Source: Geothrix sp. 21YS21S-2 (GTDB lineage Bacteria; Acidobacteriota; Holophagae; Holophagales; Holophagaceae). From it: a stretch of 64,000 bases of DNA. The DNA lies in the NCBI RefSeq assembly GCF_030846775.1, contig NZ_CP132910.1:1584001-1648000 (forward strand). The letters are read 5' to 3'. A program made the translations under genes and the position numbers. The notes beneath the pieces were generated by a model, which was given only the letters and a program-made list of their open reading frames with translations, was not told the origin of the DNA and did no database searches. This document shows, piece by piece, positions 35,753 through 44,156 of this stretch; the stretch's first letter is position 1; each line of letters opens with the position of its first letter.

Positions 35753-36007
35753 CTAGGCCTTCTCGAACTTGATGACTTCCACGGGGCAGCCCGCGGCGGC
35801 GGCTTCGATGCCGGCTTCCAGGGAATCCTGGAACTCGCCCTTCAGGGCGGACATTTCGTCGCGGTTCTCGGTCTCGAGGCCGTCCTCGCGGACGTCGGCC
35901 TTGATGACGCAGGTGGTGTCGGTCACCAGGAAGACGTCGGGGCATTCCGCGTCGCAGGCGTTGCACACGATGCAACCTTCTTCGATCCAAACCTTGGTGA
36001 TGGCCAT
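35753..36007 (-). CDS. Small [4Fe-4S] ferredoxin
   Basis: 84 aa. Cys12, Cys15, Cys18 and Cys22 in CIVCNACDAECP plus a late Cys74-Pro can bind one cubane cluster; there is no second full Cys set. It is an acidic, soluble electron carrier. AAGGAG lies 6 bases before the ATG at 36007. It is monocistronic, facing cheX. Confidence 0.92.
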   Translation of the reverse strand: MAITKVWIEEGCIVCNACDAECPDVFLVTDTTCVIKADVREDGLETENRDEMSALKGEFQDSLEAGIEAAAAGCPVEVIKFEKA

Positions 36008-36158
36008 GAGTTTCTCCTTATCAGGGGCTTCGGCCCCACCTGTTTGCACTCCTTCAAACCTATCATCTCGAACCCTTCCCTCCAAGCCGGATTGTGACGG
36101 AATGCCACGGGTGGCCGAGGCTGGTTTTCTGGGCTATCGTACGGAACCAGGAGGGGTT

Positions 36159-37076
36159 GTGCGCCTATCGGAAAATGCCATCCTCGCCAGGATCCGGGAT
36201 CTTTTTCCGGGCGGCGGAGACCTCACGGACGACTGCGGGAAGGTCCCCCCGCCGCTCCCCGGCGAGACCCTCCTGGTCACCACCGACCTCATGGAGGACG
36301 GCCAGCACTTCAGCCGCGCGTGGCACCCTCCCCGCCTCCTCGGGCGCAAGCTCCTCATGGTGAACCTCTCCGACCTGGACGCCAGCGGCGCCGCGCCCAC
36401 CGGCTTCACCCTCACCCTGGCCCTGGGCCGGGACCTGGAGGCGGACTGGGTGGACGAATTCCTCCAGGGCCTGGCCGGGGCCGCCCGGGATGCCGGGGTC
36501 CCCGTCCTGGGGGGCGACACCGTCGGCCGGGACCGGGGCCTGGGCCTGGGCATCACCGCCTTCGGCTCCGCCCGGCGCTGGCTTCGCCGCGACACCCTCG
36601 AGGCCGGCGACGGCCTCTTCGCGGACCAGGAGCTGGGGGCGAGCCTCCGGGGGCTCCACAAGCTCCAGGCCGGCCAGGACCCGCTCCTGCCCGATCCCGA
36701 CGTCTCGGCCCACCTGGACCCGCGGCCCCGCATCGGCCTGGGCCCCCGGCTCGCCGCGATTCCCGAGGTCCATGCCTGCATGGACATCTCCGACGGCCTG
36801 AGCCGGGATCTCCGCACCCTGGCCCTGGCCTCGGGCCGGTCCATCGTCCTGGACCGCGCCCTGTCGCCCGACGCCGTCACCGGAGGCGAGGACTACGCGC
36901 GGTGCTTCTCATCCTCCCTGCCCCGGGCGGCCCTGGAGCGGATCCTGGGGATCCCCCTGATTCCGGTGGGCACCGCGCTGGATGGAGGCGAAGGGCCCCT
37001 TCTCCACTATGATGGAGATACGCTCCGGCCCCTGCCGGACCTCAGCTTCGACCACTTCGCCCCAAGGACCCGATGA
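36159..37076 (+). CDS. thiL: Thiamine-monophosphate kinase
   Basis: 305 aa. It phosphorylates thiamine monophosphate to the diphosphate. PurM-like features: DLTDDCGKVP, TTDLMEDGQHF, NLSDLDASGAAP, GGDTVGRDRGLGLGIT and CMDISDGLSRDL. The usual Ala in NLSDLAAMGA is changed but the metal Asp residues are kept. The start is GTG at 36159 with AGGAGG 4 bases upstream. It overlaps the next gene by ATGA. Confidence 0.92.
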   Translation: MRLSENAILARIRDLFPGGGDLTDDCGKVPPPLPGETLLVTTDLMEDGQHFSRAWHPPRLLGRKLLMVNLSDLDASGAAPTGFTLTLALGRDLEADWVDEFLQGLAGAARDAGVPVLGGDTVGRDRGLGLGITAFGSARRWLRRDTLEAGDGLFADQELGASLRGLHKLQAGQDPLLPDPDVSAHLDPRPRIGLGPRLAAIPEVHACMDISDGLSRDLRTLALASGRSIVLDRALSPDAVTGGEDYARCFSSSLPRAALERILGIPLIPVGTALDGGEGPLLHYDGDTLRPLPDLSFDHFAPRTR

Positions 37077-37621
37077 CCGACCAGCCCTCGCAGGACGCAC
37101 CCAGGCCAGGGTTGTGGGCCTCACTCAAGAGTCACATCCTGCATCCGGAGATGACCTCCGAGCAGATCGCCCTCAGCTTCGGCGTGGGCTTCTCCCTGGC
37201 GTGGAATCCGCTCCTGGGGCTGCACACGGCCATCGTCCTCCTGGCGTGCTTCCTGTCGCGGCGCCTCCACCGGCCCATCATGTTCCTGGCCTGCTTCATC
37301 AACAACCCCTGGACCATGGTCCCCATGGCCACCGCCAGCGCCCTCGCGGGCAACCTCCTCCTGGGCCGCGGGATGAATCTCAACCTCAGCGCCATCCACT
37401 GGCACGCGATCACGTGGCGGAGCTTCATCTCCCGGGAGGGGCTGGACGGCCTGTTCGCGATGCTCAAGCCCATCCTGCTGCCCTACCTCCTGGGCGGCTT
37501 CGTGCTGAGCGCCCTGGCCATGCCCGTGGGCTACTTCGTGATGCTCCGCCTGGCCCGCCGGCTCCGGAAGCTCCACCTCCACATGCCCCACCTCCATCAT
37601 CCCAAACCCCCGTCAACGTAG
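37073..37621 (+). CDS. DUF2062 membrane protein
   Basis: 182 aa, three membrane helices and a His-rich C-terminus (HLHMPHLHHPK). The DUF2062 core reads ALSFGVGFSLAWNPLLGLHT and FINNPWTM. Function unknown. It is coupled to thiL by a 4-base overlap and followed by ybaB. Confidence 0.88.
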   Translation: MTDQPSQDAPRPGLWASLKSHILHPEMTSEQIALSFGVGFSLAWNPLLGLHTAIVLLACFLSRRLHRPIMFLACFINNPWTMVPMATASALAGNLLLGRGMNLNLSAIHWHAITWRSFISREGLDGLFAMLKPILLPYLLGGFVLSALAMPVGYFVMLRLARRLRKLHLHMPHLHHPKPPST

Positions 37622-37630
37622 GAGAACACC

Positions 37631-37933
37631 ATGGACATGCGTTTCCTCATGAAGCAGGCCCAGGCCATGCAGACCAAGCTCCAGGAGGCCCAGAAGAACC
37701 TGAGGGCCGAAGGCACCGCCGGCGGCGCGATGGTCAAGGTCACCCTCAACGGCTCCAAGGAGCTGGTGGGCATCTCCGTGGCCAAGGAGGCCATGGACCC
37801 CGAGGATCCCAGCATGCTGGAGGACCTCATCTCCGCCGCCTTCAAGGACGCCTCCGCCAAGGTGGACGAGTCCATGGGCAAGATCACCGGCGGCCTCACC
37901 GGCGGGCTCAACATCCCCGGCCTCGGCCTGTAA
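37631..37933 (+). CDS. YbaB/EbfC nucleoid-associated protein
   Basis: 100 aa, with the helical KQAQAMQTKLQEAQKNL arm and a beta core. YbaB dimers bind DNA and are usually placed directly before recR, as here (TAATG overlap). GGAG lies 6 bases before the ATG. Confidence 0.93.
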   Translation: MDMRFLMKQAQAMQTKLQEAQKNLRAEGTAGGAMVKVTLNGSKELVGISVAKEAMDPEDPSMLEDLISAAFKDASAKVDESMGKITGGLTGGLNIPGLGL

Positions 37934-38529
37934 TGAAGCTCCCGGCCCCCCTGGAAGCCGTGGTGGAGGCCCTGCAGAAGCTTCCGGGGGTGGGCTCCAA
38001 GTCCGCCCAGCGCATGGCGCTCCACCTCCTCAAGGAAGGCCCCGGGGCCATGGAGCACCTGGGCGACCTGCTGCGCCACGCCGCCACGTCGGTGGGCTTC
38101 TGCACCACCTGCGGGGCCTTCACGGACCGCCCCGTGTGCTCCATCTGCGCCGATCCCCAGCGGGACACCCGCACCCTGGTGGTTGTGGCCGAGGCCAGCA
38201 ACGTGCTCACCTTCGAGCGCAGCGGACATTTCCACGGGCGCTACCACGTCCTCGGCGGGCTCATCTCGCCCCTCAAGGGCGTGGGCCCGGACCAGCTCAA
38301 GGTGCGCGAGCTCCTGCACCGCCTCGAGGACGAGCGGATCCAGGAGATCGTCCTGGCCACCAACCCCACCCTGGACGGGGAGGCCACCGCCGCGTGGCTG
38401 GCCCGAATCCTTGAGCCCCTGGGCCTGAAGACCACCCGCATCGGCCTGGGCCTGCCCATCGGCAGCGACCTGGAGTACGCCGACGACCTCACCCTGGACC
38501 GGGCGCTGGAGGGGCGGAGGCCGGTCTAG
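37933..38529 (+). CDS. recR: Recombination protein RecR
   Basis: 198 aa. It has the HhH region (LPGVGSKSAQRMA), a Cys4 zinc finger (CTTCGAFTDRPVCSIC) and a Toprim domain (VVAEASNVLTFERSG, LATNPTLDGEATA). It loads RecA together with RecF/RecO. It ends with TAG 5 bases before the IS110 element. Confidence 0.96.
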   Translation: MKLPAPLEAVVEALQKLPGVGSKSAQRMALHLLKEGPGAMEHLGDLLRHAATSVGFCTTCGAFTDRPVCSICADPQRDTRTLVVVAEASNVLTFERSGHFHGRYHVLGGLISPLKGVGPDQLKVRELLHRLEDERIQEIVLATNPTLDGEATAAWLARILEPLGLKTTRIGLGLPIGSDLEYADDLTLDRALEGRRPV

Positions 38530-38549
38530 ACATCATGTATTGGCCTGAC

Positions 38550-38890
38550 ACGAATCAGGCGGGCCGTTAGAACGAGATCCCCGGGGGCTCTGCCCCCAGA
38601 CCCCCGGGATTTATCGCCTGAAGCCCAGAAACTGGGCCGGTTGGAAAGGCGGTTGCCAAGGACGGGGCCGGATGACTCCGGCCCACCCTGTTTCCGGGCC
38701 CGGGTCGGCGCTCGGGTCTCATCCCTGCGGTAGCCCTAACCTCCGCCCGGCTGTCTAAAGGGTGGTGCGCAAGGCCCACCGAGGCAAGGCCCCAGGCTCC
38801 TCAAAGGGGCCTGTCCGTCCTTAAATGACGCGGGTTAAGCTCAGTGCGCATTACACAACCGGCTCAGAGCCGTAATTGAGGAGGACAGGC
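38550..38890 (+). ncRNA. Structured left end of the IS110 element, candidate bridge RNA
   Basis: No gene is present, but perfect hairpins follow one another: outer TCAGGCG (38555-38561) with CGCCTGA (38615-38621) enclosing a G/C-rich hairpin; GCCCAG-AAA-CTGGGC (38623-38637); GGGCCGGA-TGAC-TCCGGCCC (38665-38672, 38677-38684); and AGGCCCC with GGGGCCT near 38790-38820. In IS110-group elements this region encodes the bridge RNA that pairs with donor and target. The exact RNA ends are unknown. Confidence 0.45.
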
Positions 38891-38891
38891 C

Positions 38892-40016
38892 GTGAACGAT
38901 TCTAGCAAGGTGAGCAAGTACGTCGGGCTGGATGTCCACAAGGAGACGATTGCGGTCTCGGTGGCTGAAGCCCACGAAGGGGAAGTTCGGTACGTGGGTG
39001 AGATCGCCAATACACCGGAGGCCGTGGTGAAACTTGTGAGGCAACTCCGGAAGGATGGCGCGACGCTTTCGTTCTGCTACGAAGCGGGCCCCTGCGGTTA
39101 CATCCTTTATCGGCAACTACTCGCTTTACGGCTGGAGTGCCAGGTTGTGGCGCCGTCCCTCATTCCCAGGAAACCTGGGGACCGGGTCAAAACCGACCGC
39201 CGCGATAGTCTGACCTTGGCCAGGCTCCACCGGGCCGGGGAACTAACGGCAATATGGGTGCCCGACGAAGCCCAGGAGGCCCTGCGGGATCTGACCCGGG
39301 CTCGGGAGGACCTGAAGCATTTGCAGCACGTCGCCAAGCAGCGACTGTTGGCCTTCCTGCTGCGGCACGGGCGGACCTATTCCGGAAAAACCCGGTGGAC
39401 CCAGGCCCATCTCCGCTGGCTGGAAACCATGAAGTTCGACCAGCCGGTCCAACAAATCGTCTTTCAGGAATATGTCGATACGGTCCAGGCCATGACCAGA
39501 CGGGTTGCGGCCTTCGACGAGCAGATCGAAACCGCCGGATCGAGTTCGGCCTTCTCCAGGCTGATCGAAGGCTACATGGCCCTGCGCGGGATCAACCGCC
39601 TCACTGCGACCACGATCGTGGCTGAGATCGGCGATTTGAGGCGATTCGCCAATGCACCCCAGTTGATGAAGTATCTGGGGGTGGTTCCCAGCGAGCATTC
39701 CAGTGGCGAGACCCGGTCCCGCGGGGGGATCACCAAGACCGGCAATGGCCATGTGCGCAGGGTCCTGGTGGAGGCAGCATGGACCTACCGGCATCCCGCG
39801 AGGAAAACCCCGAGCCTGCAAAGACGGGCCGAACGTGCTCCAGAAGCAGTGCAGACCATCGCCTGGGCTGCACAGAAGCGCCTTTGCGCACGCTACCGGC
39901 AGTTCGAGGCCAGGGGCAAGAAGAAGGTCCAGACCTGCACGGCCATCGCCCGCGAGCTGACCGGCTTCCTCTGGGCCATTGGCCAGGCCCTGCCACCGCC
40001 TACCCCCAAGCCTTAG
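38892..40016 (+). CDS. IS110-family transposase (DEDD recombinase)
   Basis: 374 aa. The N-terminal RuvC-like domain has the acidic residues in YVGLDVHKE, CYEAGPCG, and KTDRRDSLTLARL. A long helical arm follows, then the Transposase_20 domain (LRGINRLTATTIVAEIGDL, LGVVPSEHSSGETRSRGGITKTGN) with the conserved Ser of the VPSEHSSG motif. The ORF is complete, so the element may be active. The start is GTG at 38892, with GAGGAGG just upstream. Confidence 0.95.
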   Translation: MNDSSKVSKYVGLDVHKETIAVSVAEAHEGEVRYVGEIANTPEAVVKLVRQLRKDGATLSFCYEAGPCGYILYRQLLALRLECQVVAPSLIPRKPGDRVKTDRRDSLTLARLHRAGELTAIWVPDEAQEALRDLTRAREDLKHLQHVAKQRLLAFLLRHGRTYSGKTRWTQAHLRWLETMKFDQPVQQIVFQEYVDTVQAMTRRVAAFDEQIETAGSSSAFSRLIEGYMALRGINRLTATTIVAEIGDLRRFANAPQLMKYLGVVPSEHSSGETRSRGGITKTGNGHVRRVLVEAAWTYRHPARKTPSLQRRAERAPEAVQTIAWAAQKRLCARYRQFEARGKKKVQTCTAIARELTGFLWAIGQALPPPTPKP

Positions 40017-40033
40017 CTGGCTGAAGTGCAGCC

Positions 40034-40227
40034 GCAGTGTGTCGGCAGCAGAACGGACAACGGTGGGAGAATCCTCGAACCCTCTAAGAGGCATTCGCTT
40101 CTGGAATGACCCTCGCCACTAGATCGAGGCAGCTCCTCGACGAACCCGTTGTCATGCGGTACCCAACCCGCGCATATCAGACTGATCAACCGTCGGCATG
40201 CCGTCCGTTCTGCTCCCTACACACTGC
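40034..40227. repeat. 25-bp inverted repeat inside the IS110 right end
   Basis: Arms 40034-40058 (GCAGTGTGTCGGCAGCAG... ) and 40203-40227 match as inverted repeats at 23 of 25 positions, enclosing 144 bases with no gene. It could be a small nested element or a long stem of a right-end RNA. Nothing else codes in 40017-40274. Confidence 0.55.
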
Positions 40228-40274
40228 CGGAAAAGAGAAATAGTTGGCTGCCAGCCTTGACAGGCCAATACATA

Positions 40275-41486
40275 TCAGAGGGTGGCCAGCAGCCCCGCCA
40301 GCACCTCCCGGAATTCGTCTCCGAGGTCCTGCCCCAGCGGCAGCACGTGCTCGATCTGCGCGGTGCGGGCCAGGGCCAAGGTGCGCACGTCCACCTGGGC
40401 GGCGAGGAGCAGGGCCGGCGTGCGGTCCCCGGTCTGGCGCCGGACCCTCGCGAGGAAGTCCGCCGCGGAGAGGGTTCCCACCACTTCCCCGAGGATCACG
40501 AGGTCCATGGGGAAGACCTTCAGGTGGTCCAGGGCCTCGGCCGTGTTCCGGGCCTCGTGGACCTTGCGGTAGCCCTCGGCGCGCAGGGCGGAGGCCAGGA
40601 TGGCGCGGTCCAGGCCGTCGGAAAGGGCCAGGAGGATGCGCCGGCCCGCCTTGCGGGGGTCCCCGGGCGGCTCGGCGACGGCCTCGCCGTGCTGGACGGC
40701 CACCGTGGCCCTCCCGGGCGGCTCCCGGTGCCCGCGCACCGGGAACCCGGCGCCGAACCGGGGCAGCCTCCGGCCCAGGATCTGCCGGATGGTCTGGGCC
40801 TCCATCTCCCCCAGGTCCTCGAAGCGGATGCCCATCTGGATGCCGTCGGCGGCATGGGAGACGTGCGCCAGGACCCCGGCGCACACCAGCGCCGGGGAAT
40901 AGGGCAGCTGGTCGATGCGCAGGATGGGAAACCTCGCCCCCGGGGGGAAGGTGGCCGCGCCCACGGCGATCGGAGCCTTCCCGTGCACCGTGATGGCCCG
41001 CTCCACGCGCATGCGGATGCCTTCCAGCGAGAGGTTCAGGAGGGGCCCGGTGGCGCCCCGGGCACCCAGGAAGCCCTCCAGGACGGTGACCGTGGCCTTT
41101 TCCCGGGGTCCGAAATGGGCCCGCATGCGGGTGCGCCGGTCGGCGAAGCCCACCGAGGCGGGAAGGCCGAACCAGGCCTCCTCCGGCCCGCGCTCCAGGA
41201 GGTCCACCGGGGCGAGGAGGCGGATGCCGTCCAGGGTGAAGAGGAGCGTGGCCCCGGCGCGCCAGCCTTCGGGCAGGGCCCGCCCCAGGCGGACCCGGAA
41301 GCAGGGGGGATCCTCCCGGACCTCCTCCACGCGCGCGGGCAGGCTCGCATGGCCCTCGAGCAGCAGCCCCGCCTCCGCCCCGGTCCGCTGGAGGTCCTCC
41401 AGGTAGGCGAGGATCGTCGGGCGGTCGCGGAGCGCCCGCTCCAGGCCTTCTCCACCGGGTTGCGGGCTCAGGTCGAGGATCGTCAT
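40275..41486 (-). CDS. PilZ protein with a degenerate C-terminal receiver domain
   Basis: 403 aa. The middle part is PilZ: RRTRMR (RxxxR motif) and LNLSLEGIRM (NxSxxG motif), the usual c-di-GMP contacts, with a YcgR-like N-terminal part before it. The last 120 residues have a CheY-like fold (RRILLALSDG, MDLVILGEVVG), but the phospho-acceptor Asp is Gly and the Lys motif is lost (VLPLGQ). The ATG at 41486 has GGAG 6 bases upstream. It is 19 bases after the kinase gene, so they share a transcript. Confidence 0.8.
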   Translation of the reverse strand: MTILDLSPQPGGEGLERALRDRPTILAYLEDLQRTGAEAGLLLEGHASLPARVEEVREDPPCFRVRLGRALPEGWRAGATLLFTLDGIRLLAPVDLLERGPEEAWFGLPASVGFADRRTRMRAHFGPREKATVTVLEGFLGARGATGPLLNLSLEGIRMRVERAITVHGKAPIAVGAATFPPGARFPILRIDQLPYSPALVCAGVLAHVSHAADGIQMGIRFEDLGEMEAQTIRQILGRRLPRFGAGFPVRGHREPPGRATVAVQHGEAVAEPPGDPRKAGRRILLALSDGLDRAILASALRAEGYRKVHEARNTAEALDHLKVFPMDLVILGEVVGTLSAADFLARVRRQTGDRTPALLLAAQVDVRTLALARTAQIEHVLPLGQDLGDEFREVLAGLLATL

Positions 41487-41505
41487 CGTCCACTCCGGCA
41501 TCGTC

Positions 41506-42648
41506 TCAAAGCTTCACCTCCACCCGGGTCCCGCCCTCGGGCCGCGGGAAGAAGGCCAGGTCCGCCCCCTGGGCGTTGAGCCACTTCAGGGCCAGGGGAA
41601 GGCCCAGGCCCGTGCCGTCGGGGCGGCCGCTCTCGAAGGGGCGGAGCATGCGGGAAAGGGTCTCGGGGCTGAGCCCGGGCCCCTCGTCCAGGATGTCCAC
41701 CACGCCGTCCCGCACCAGCACCTGAACCCGCCGGCCCGGAGGGGTGGCGTGGCAGGCGTTCTCCAGGAGGTTCAGCAGGGCCTGGTGCAGCAGCATGGGG
41801 TCGGCCTGGGCCCTTCCGGCCCCCTCGACGGTCACCACCCGGTCGTAGAAGGCCGGGCGCCGGTGCACCTCCTGGGCGGCCTGGGAGGCCACCTCCTCCA
41901 GACGCAGGTCGACGCACTGGGGCTCCAGGGGCTTGGCCCACTGCAGGAAGCGCTGCACCAGCCGCTCAAGGGCGTCGGTCTCGGCCAGCACGGCCTGGGC
42001 GGCGTCCCGGTGCCCGGCGCGATCCAGGAGCTGGCCGTGGCCCTTCAGGACGGCCAGGCCGTTCTTGAGCTGGTGGGCCACGCCGGCGGTCATCTCGCCC
42101 AGCTCGGCGAAGCGGTCCCGCAGCTGGAGGCGCCGCTCCTCGGCCTCCAGGTCCGTGACGTCCTCGAACTGGAGGAGGGCGCCCACGATGTGGGGGGCCT
42201 CGATGCGCCGGAGCTGCCACCGCCGCCCCCCGCCCTCGCAGCGCCACGGAGGCCCCGGGGCCCGAGCCAGGCCCTCCAGGAGCCAGGGGTAGGCCTCCAG
42301 GACGAAGCCGGCCTCCAGCCCCACGACGCCGGCCTTGACGCCCAGCAGCGCCTGGGCCGCCGCGTTGATGGCCGCCAGGTTCTGGCGCTGGTCCACCCAC
42401 AGGATGCCGAAGGGCAGCGCGTCCAGGAGCCGCTCGTGCACCGTGCGCAGCTCGCCCAGGCTCGCCGCGAGCCGGCCCCGCTCCTGGAGGCTCTGGCTCA
42501 CGGCGCCCAGCAGCACCTCCTCGGAGTCGACCACCGGGCGCCGCCGGAGCCTCAGCCAGCGGTAGGCCGCCATGCACAGGCCCAGGAGCAGGAGCCCCGC
42601 GGGCGGCCCCAGGACCATCCACAGGGCGGCGGGGTGGGTCCGGGTCAA
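41506..42648 (-). CDS. PAS-containing sensor histidine kinase
   Basis: 380 aa. One N-terminal membrane helix, a PAS-like domain (about 65-180), HisKA with His in GVAHQLKNGLA, and a HATPase with NLLENACHA, DEGPGLS and GTGLGLPL. The TTG at 42648 is chosen because GAGGAGG lies 4 bases upstream and the stop of the PPK2 gene overlaps it (TTGA). The next gene has a phosphorylation-dead receiver, so its real partner is elsewhere. Confidence 0.88.
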   Translation of the reverse strand: MTRTHPAALWMVLGPPAGLLLLGLCMAAYRWLRLRRRPVVDSEEVLLGAVSQSLQERGRLAASLGELRTVHERLLDALPFGILWVDQRQNLAAINAAAQALLGVKAGVVGLEAGFVLEAYPWLLEGLARAPGPPWRCEGGGRRWQLRRIEAPHIVGALLQFEDVTDLEAEERRLQLRDRFAELGEMTAGVAHQLKNGLAVLKGHGQLLDRAGHRDAAQAVLAETDALERLVQRFLQWAKPLEPQCVDLRLEEVASQAAQEVHRRPAFYDRVVTVEGAGRAQADPMLLHQALLNLLENACHATPPGRRVQVLVRDGVVDILDEGPGLSPETLSRMLRPFESGRPDGTGLGLPLALKWLNAQGADLAFFPRPEGGTRVEVKL

Positions 42649-44123
42649 AGAGCCTCCTCGATGCGCGCGCAGAGCGTCCGGAGGATCTTCAGGCGCCCAT
42701 AGTACTTGTCCTCGCTCTCCACCAGCGTCCACGGGGCGATCTCGGTGCTGGTGCGGTCCAGCATGTCGCAGATGGCCGACTCGTAGGCGTCCCACTTCTC
42801 CCGGTTCCGCCAGTCCTCATCGGTGATCTTGAAGCGCTTGAACTTGCTTTCCTGGCGCTCGTTGAAGCGCCTGAGCTGCTCCTCCCGGCTGATCTGGAGC
42901 CAGAATTTCGCCACGATGGTCCCGCTTCGCGCCATCTGGTCCTCGAAGTCGTTGATCTCCCCGTAGGCGCGCATCCAGTCCGCCTCGGTGCAGAAGCCCT
43001 CCACCCGCTCCACCAGGACGCGGCCGTACCAGCTCCGGTCGAAGATGGCGAAGCGCCCCTGCCGGGGCAGGCGGCGCCAGAACCGCCAGAGGTAGGGCTG
43101 GGCCCGCTCCTCCTCGGTGGGGGCGGCGATGGGGGTGATCTCGCACAGGCGGGCGTCGATGGCCTGGGTGATGCGCCGGATGCTGCCCCCCTTCCCCGCC
43201 GCGTCGGCCCCCTCGAAGACCATCACCACGTTGTGGTCCTTGAAGGCCTTGTGGCGGGTGAGGAGGTTGAGGCGGCCCTGGTACTTCTCCAGCTCCGTCT
43301 CGTACTCCGCCTTCTCCACCTTCCGGGTGAGGTCCAGGGTCTTGAGGATGTTCAGCCCGTCGATGCTGGAGGCGGCGGGGGGCGCGTGGACGATGGCGGG
43401 CGGGGGCGCGGGGCTGTCCAGGCGGGCCCGGAGGCGCTCCAGGAGGATCTTCCCCACGGTCAGCTTCTGGTACCGGGAATCCGCGGCCTCCACCACGATC
43501 CAGGGCGCCTCGGCGGTGCTGGTGCTGCGCAGGGTGCGCTCGGCCACCTCGCGGAACGTGTCGTACATCTCGAAGTGCTTCCAGTCCCGGTCCGTGACCC
43601 TCCAGCGGGTTAGGGCGTCGCCTTCGAGCTTCTTCAGGCGCTTCTTCTGGGCCTGCTTCGAGAGGTGCATCCAGAACTTCACGACCAGGGCGCCCTCGTT
43701 GATCAGCATCTCCTCGAACCGGCGGATCTTGTCCAGGGACTGCGCGAGGCGAGCATCCTTGATGTGGCCGTAGGCCCGCTCCAGGATGGGCCAGGTGTAC
43801 CAGCTCCCGTCGAAGATCCCCATCTTGCCCTTCGGGGGCAGCTGCCGCCAGAAACGCCACATGTGCGGGCGCTCCAGCTCCTCGTCGGAGGGTTCGGAAA
43901 AGCCGTGGGTGAGGATGTGGCGCGGGTCCATCCACTCGTTCAGGGTGTTGACGGTGGCGCTCTTGCCGGCGCCGTCCACCCCGGCGATGAGGATGATCAC
44001 GGGGAACCTCTTCGCGGAAGCCAGGTCGTACTGCGCGTCCAGGAGGGCTTCGCGCAGGGCGGGCACCTCCTGGTCGTAGACGGCTTTCTCGATGGAATGG
44101 CCCAGTTCGGCGGATTCGAACAT
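42645..44123 (-). CDS. Tandem PPK2 polyphosphate:AMP phosphotransferase
   Basis: 492 aa with two fused PPK2 domains. The first has GVDGAGKSA and a changed FDGSWYTWPIL loop; the second has GADAAGKGG and the canonical FDRSWYGRVLVERVEGF lid region. In class II PPK2 (Pap) the second copy carries catalysis and converts AMP plus polyphosphate to ADP. It is co-transcribed with the kinase and PilZ genes. Confidence 0.92.
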   Translation of the reverse strand: MFESAELGHSIEKAVYDQEVPALREALLDAQYDLASAKRFPVIILIAGVDGAGKSATVNTLNEWMDPRHILTHGFSEPSDEELERPHMWRFWRQLPPKGKMGIFDGSWYTWPILERAYGHIKDARLAQSLDKIRRFEEMLINEGALVVKFWMHLSKQAQKKRLKKLEGDALTRWRVTDRDWKHFEMYDTFREVAERTLRSTSTAEAPWIVVEAADSRYQKLTVGKILLERLRARLDSPAPPPAIVHAPPAASSIDGLNILKTLDLTRKVEKAEYETELEKYQGRLNLLTRHKAFKDHNVVMVFEGADAAGKGGSIRRITQAIDARLCEITPIAAPTEEERAQPYLWRFWRRLPRQGRFAIFDRSWYGRVLVERVEGFCTEADWMRAYGEINDFEDQMARSGTIVAKFWLQISREEQLRRFNERQESKFKRFKITDEDWRNREKWDAYESAICDMLDRTSTEIAPWTLVESEDKYYGRLKILRTLCARIEEAL

Positions 44124-44156
44124 GGTGGCTCCGGTAGGTGAGGGTCGGCCCGAATT

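Larger units (their letters stand above)
38535..40273 (+). mobile_element. IS110-family insertion sequence
   Basis: 1739 bp bounded by a 15-bp imperfect inverted repeat, ATGTATTGGCCTGAC (38535-38549) and its complement (40259-40273), 14 of 15 matched. ATC stands on both sides (38532-38534, 40274-40276). It contains one transposase, 358 bases of structured DNA before it and 257 after it. The boundaries are my inference: classical IS110 elements have no terminal repeats, while the IS1111 group has sub-terminal ones. It lies in the narrow gap between the convergent recR and PilZ genes. Confidence 0.8.
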
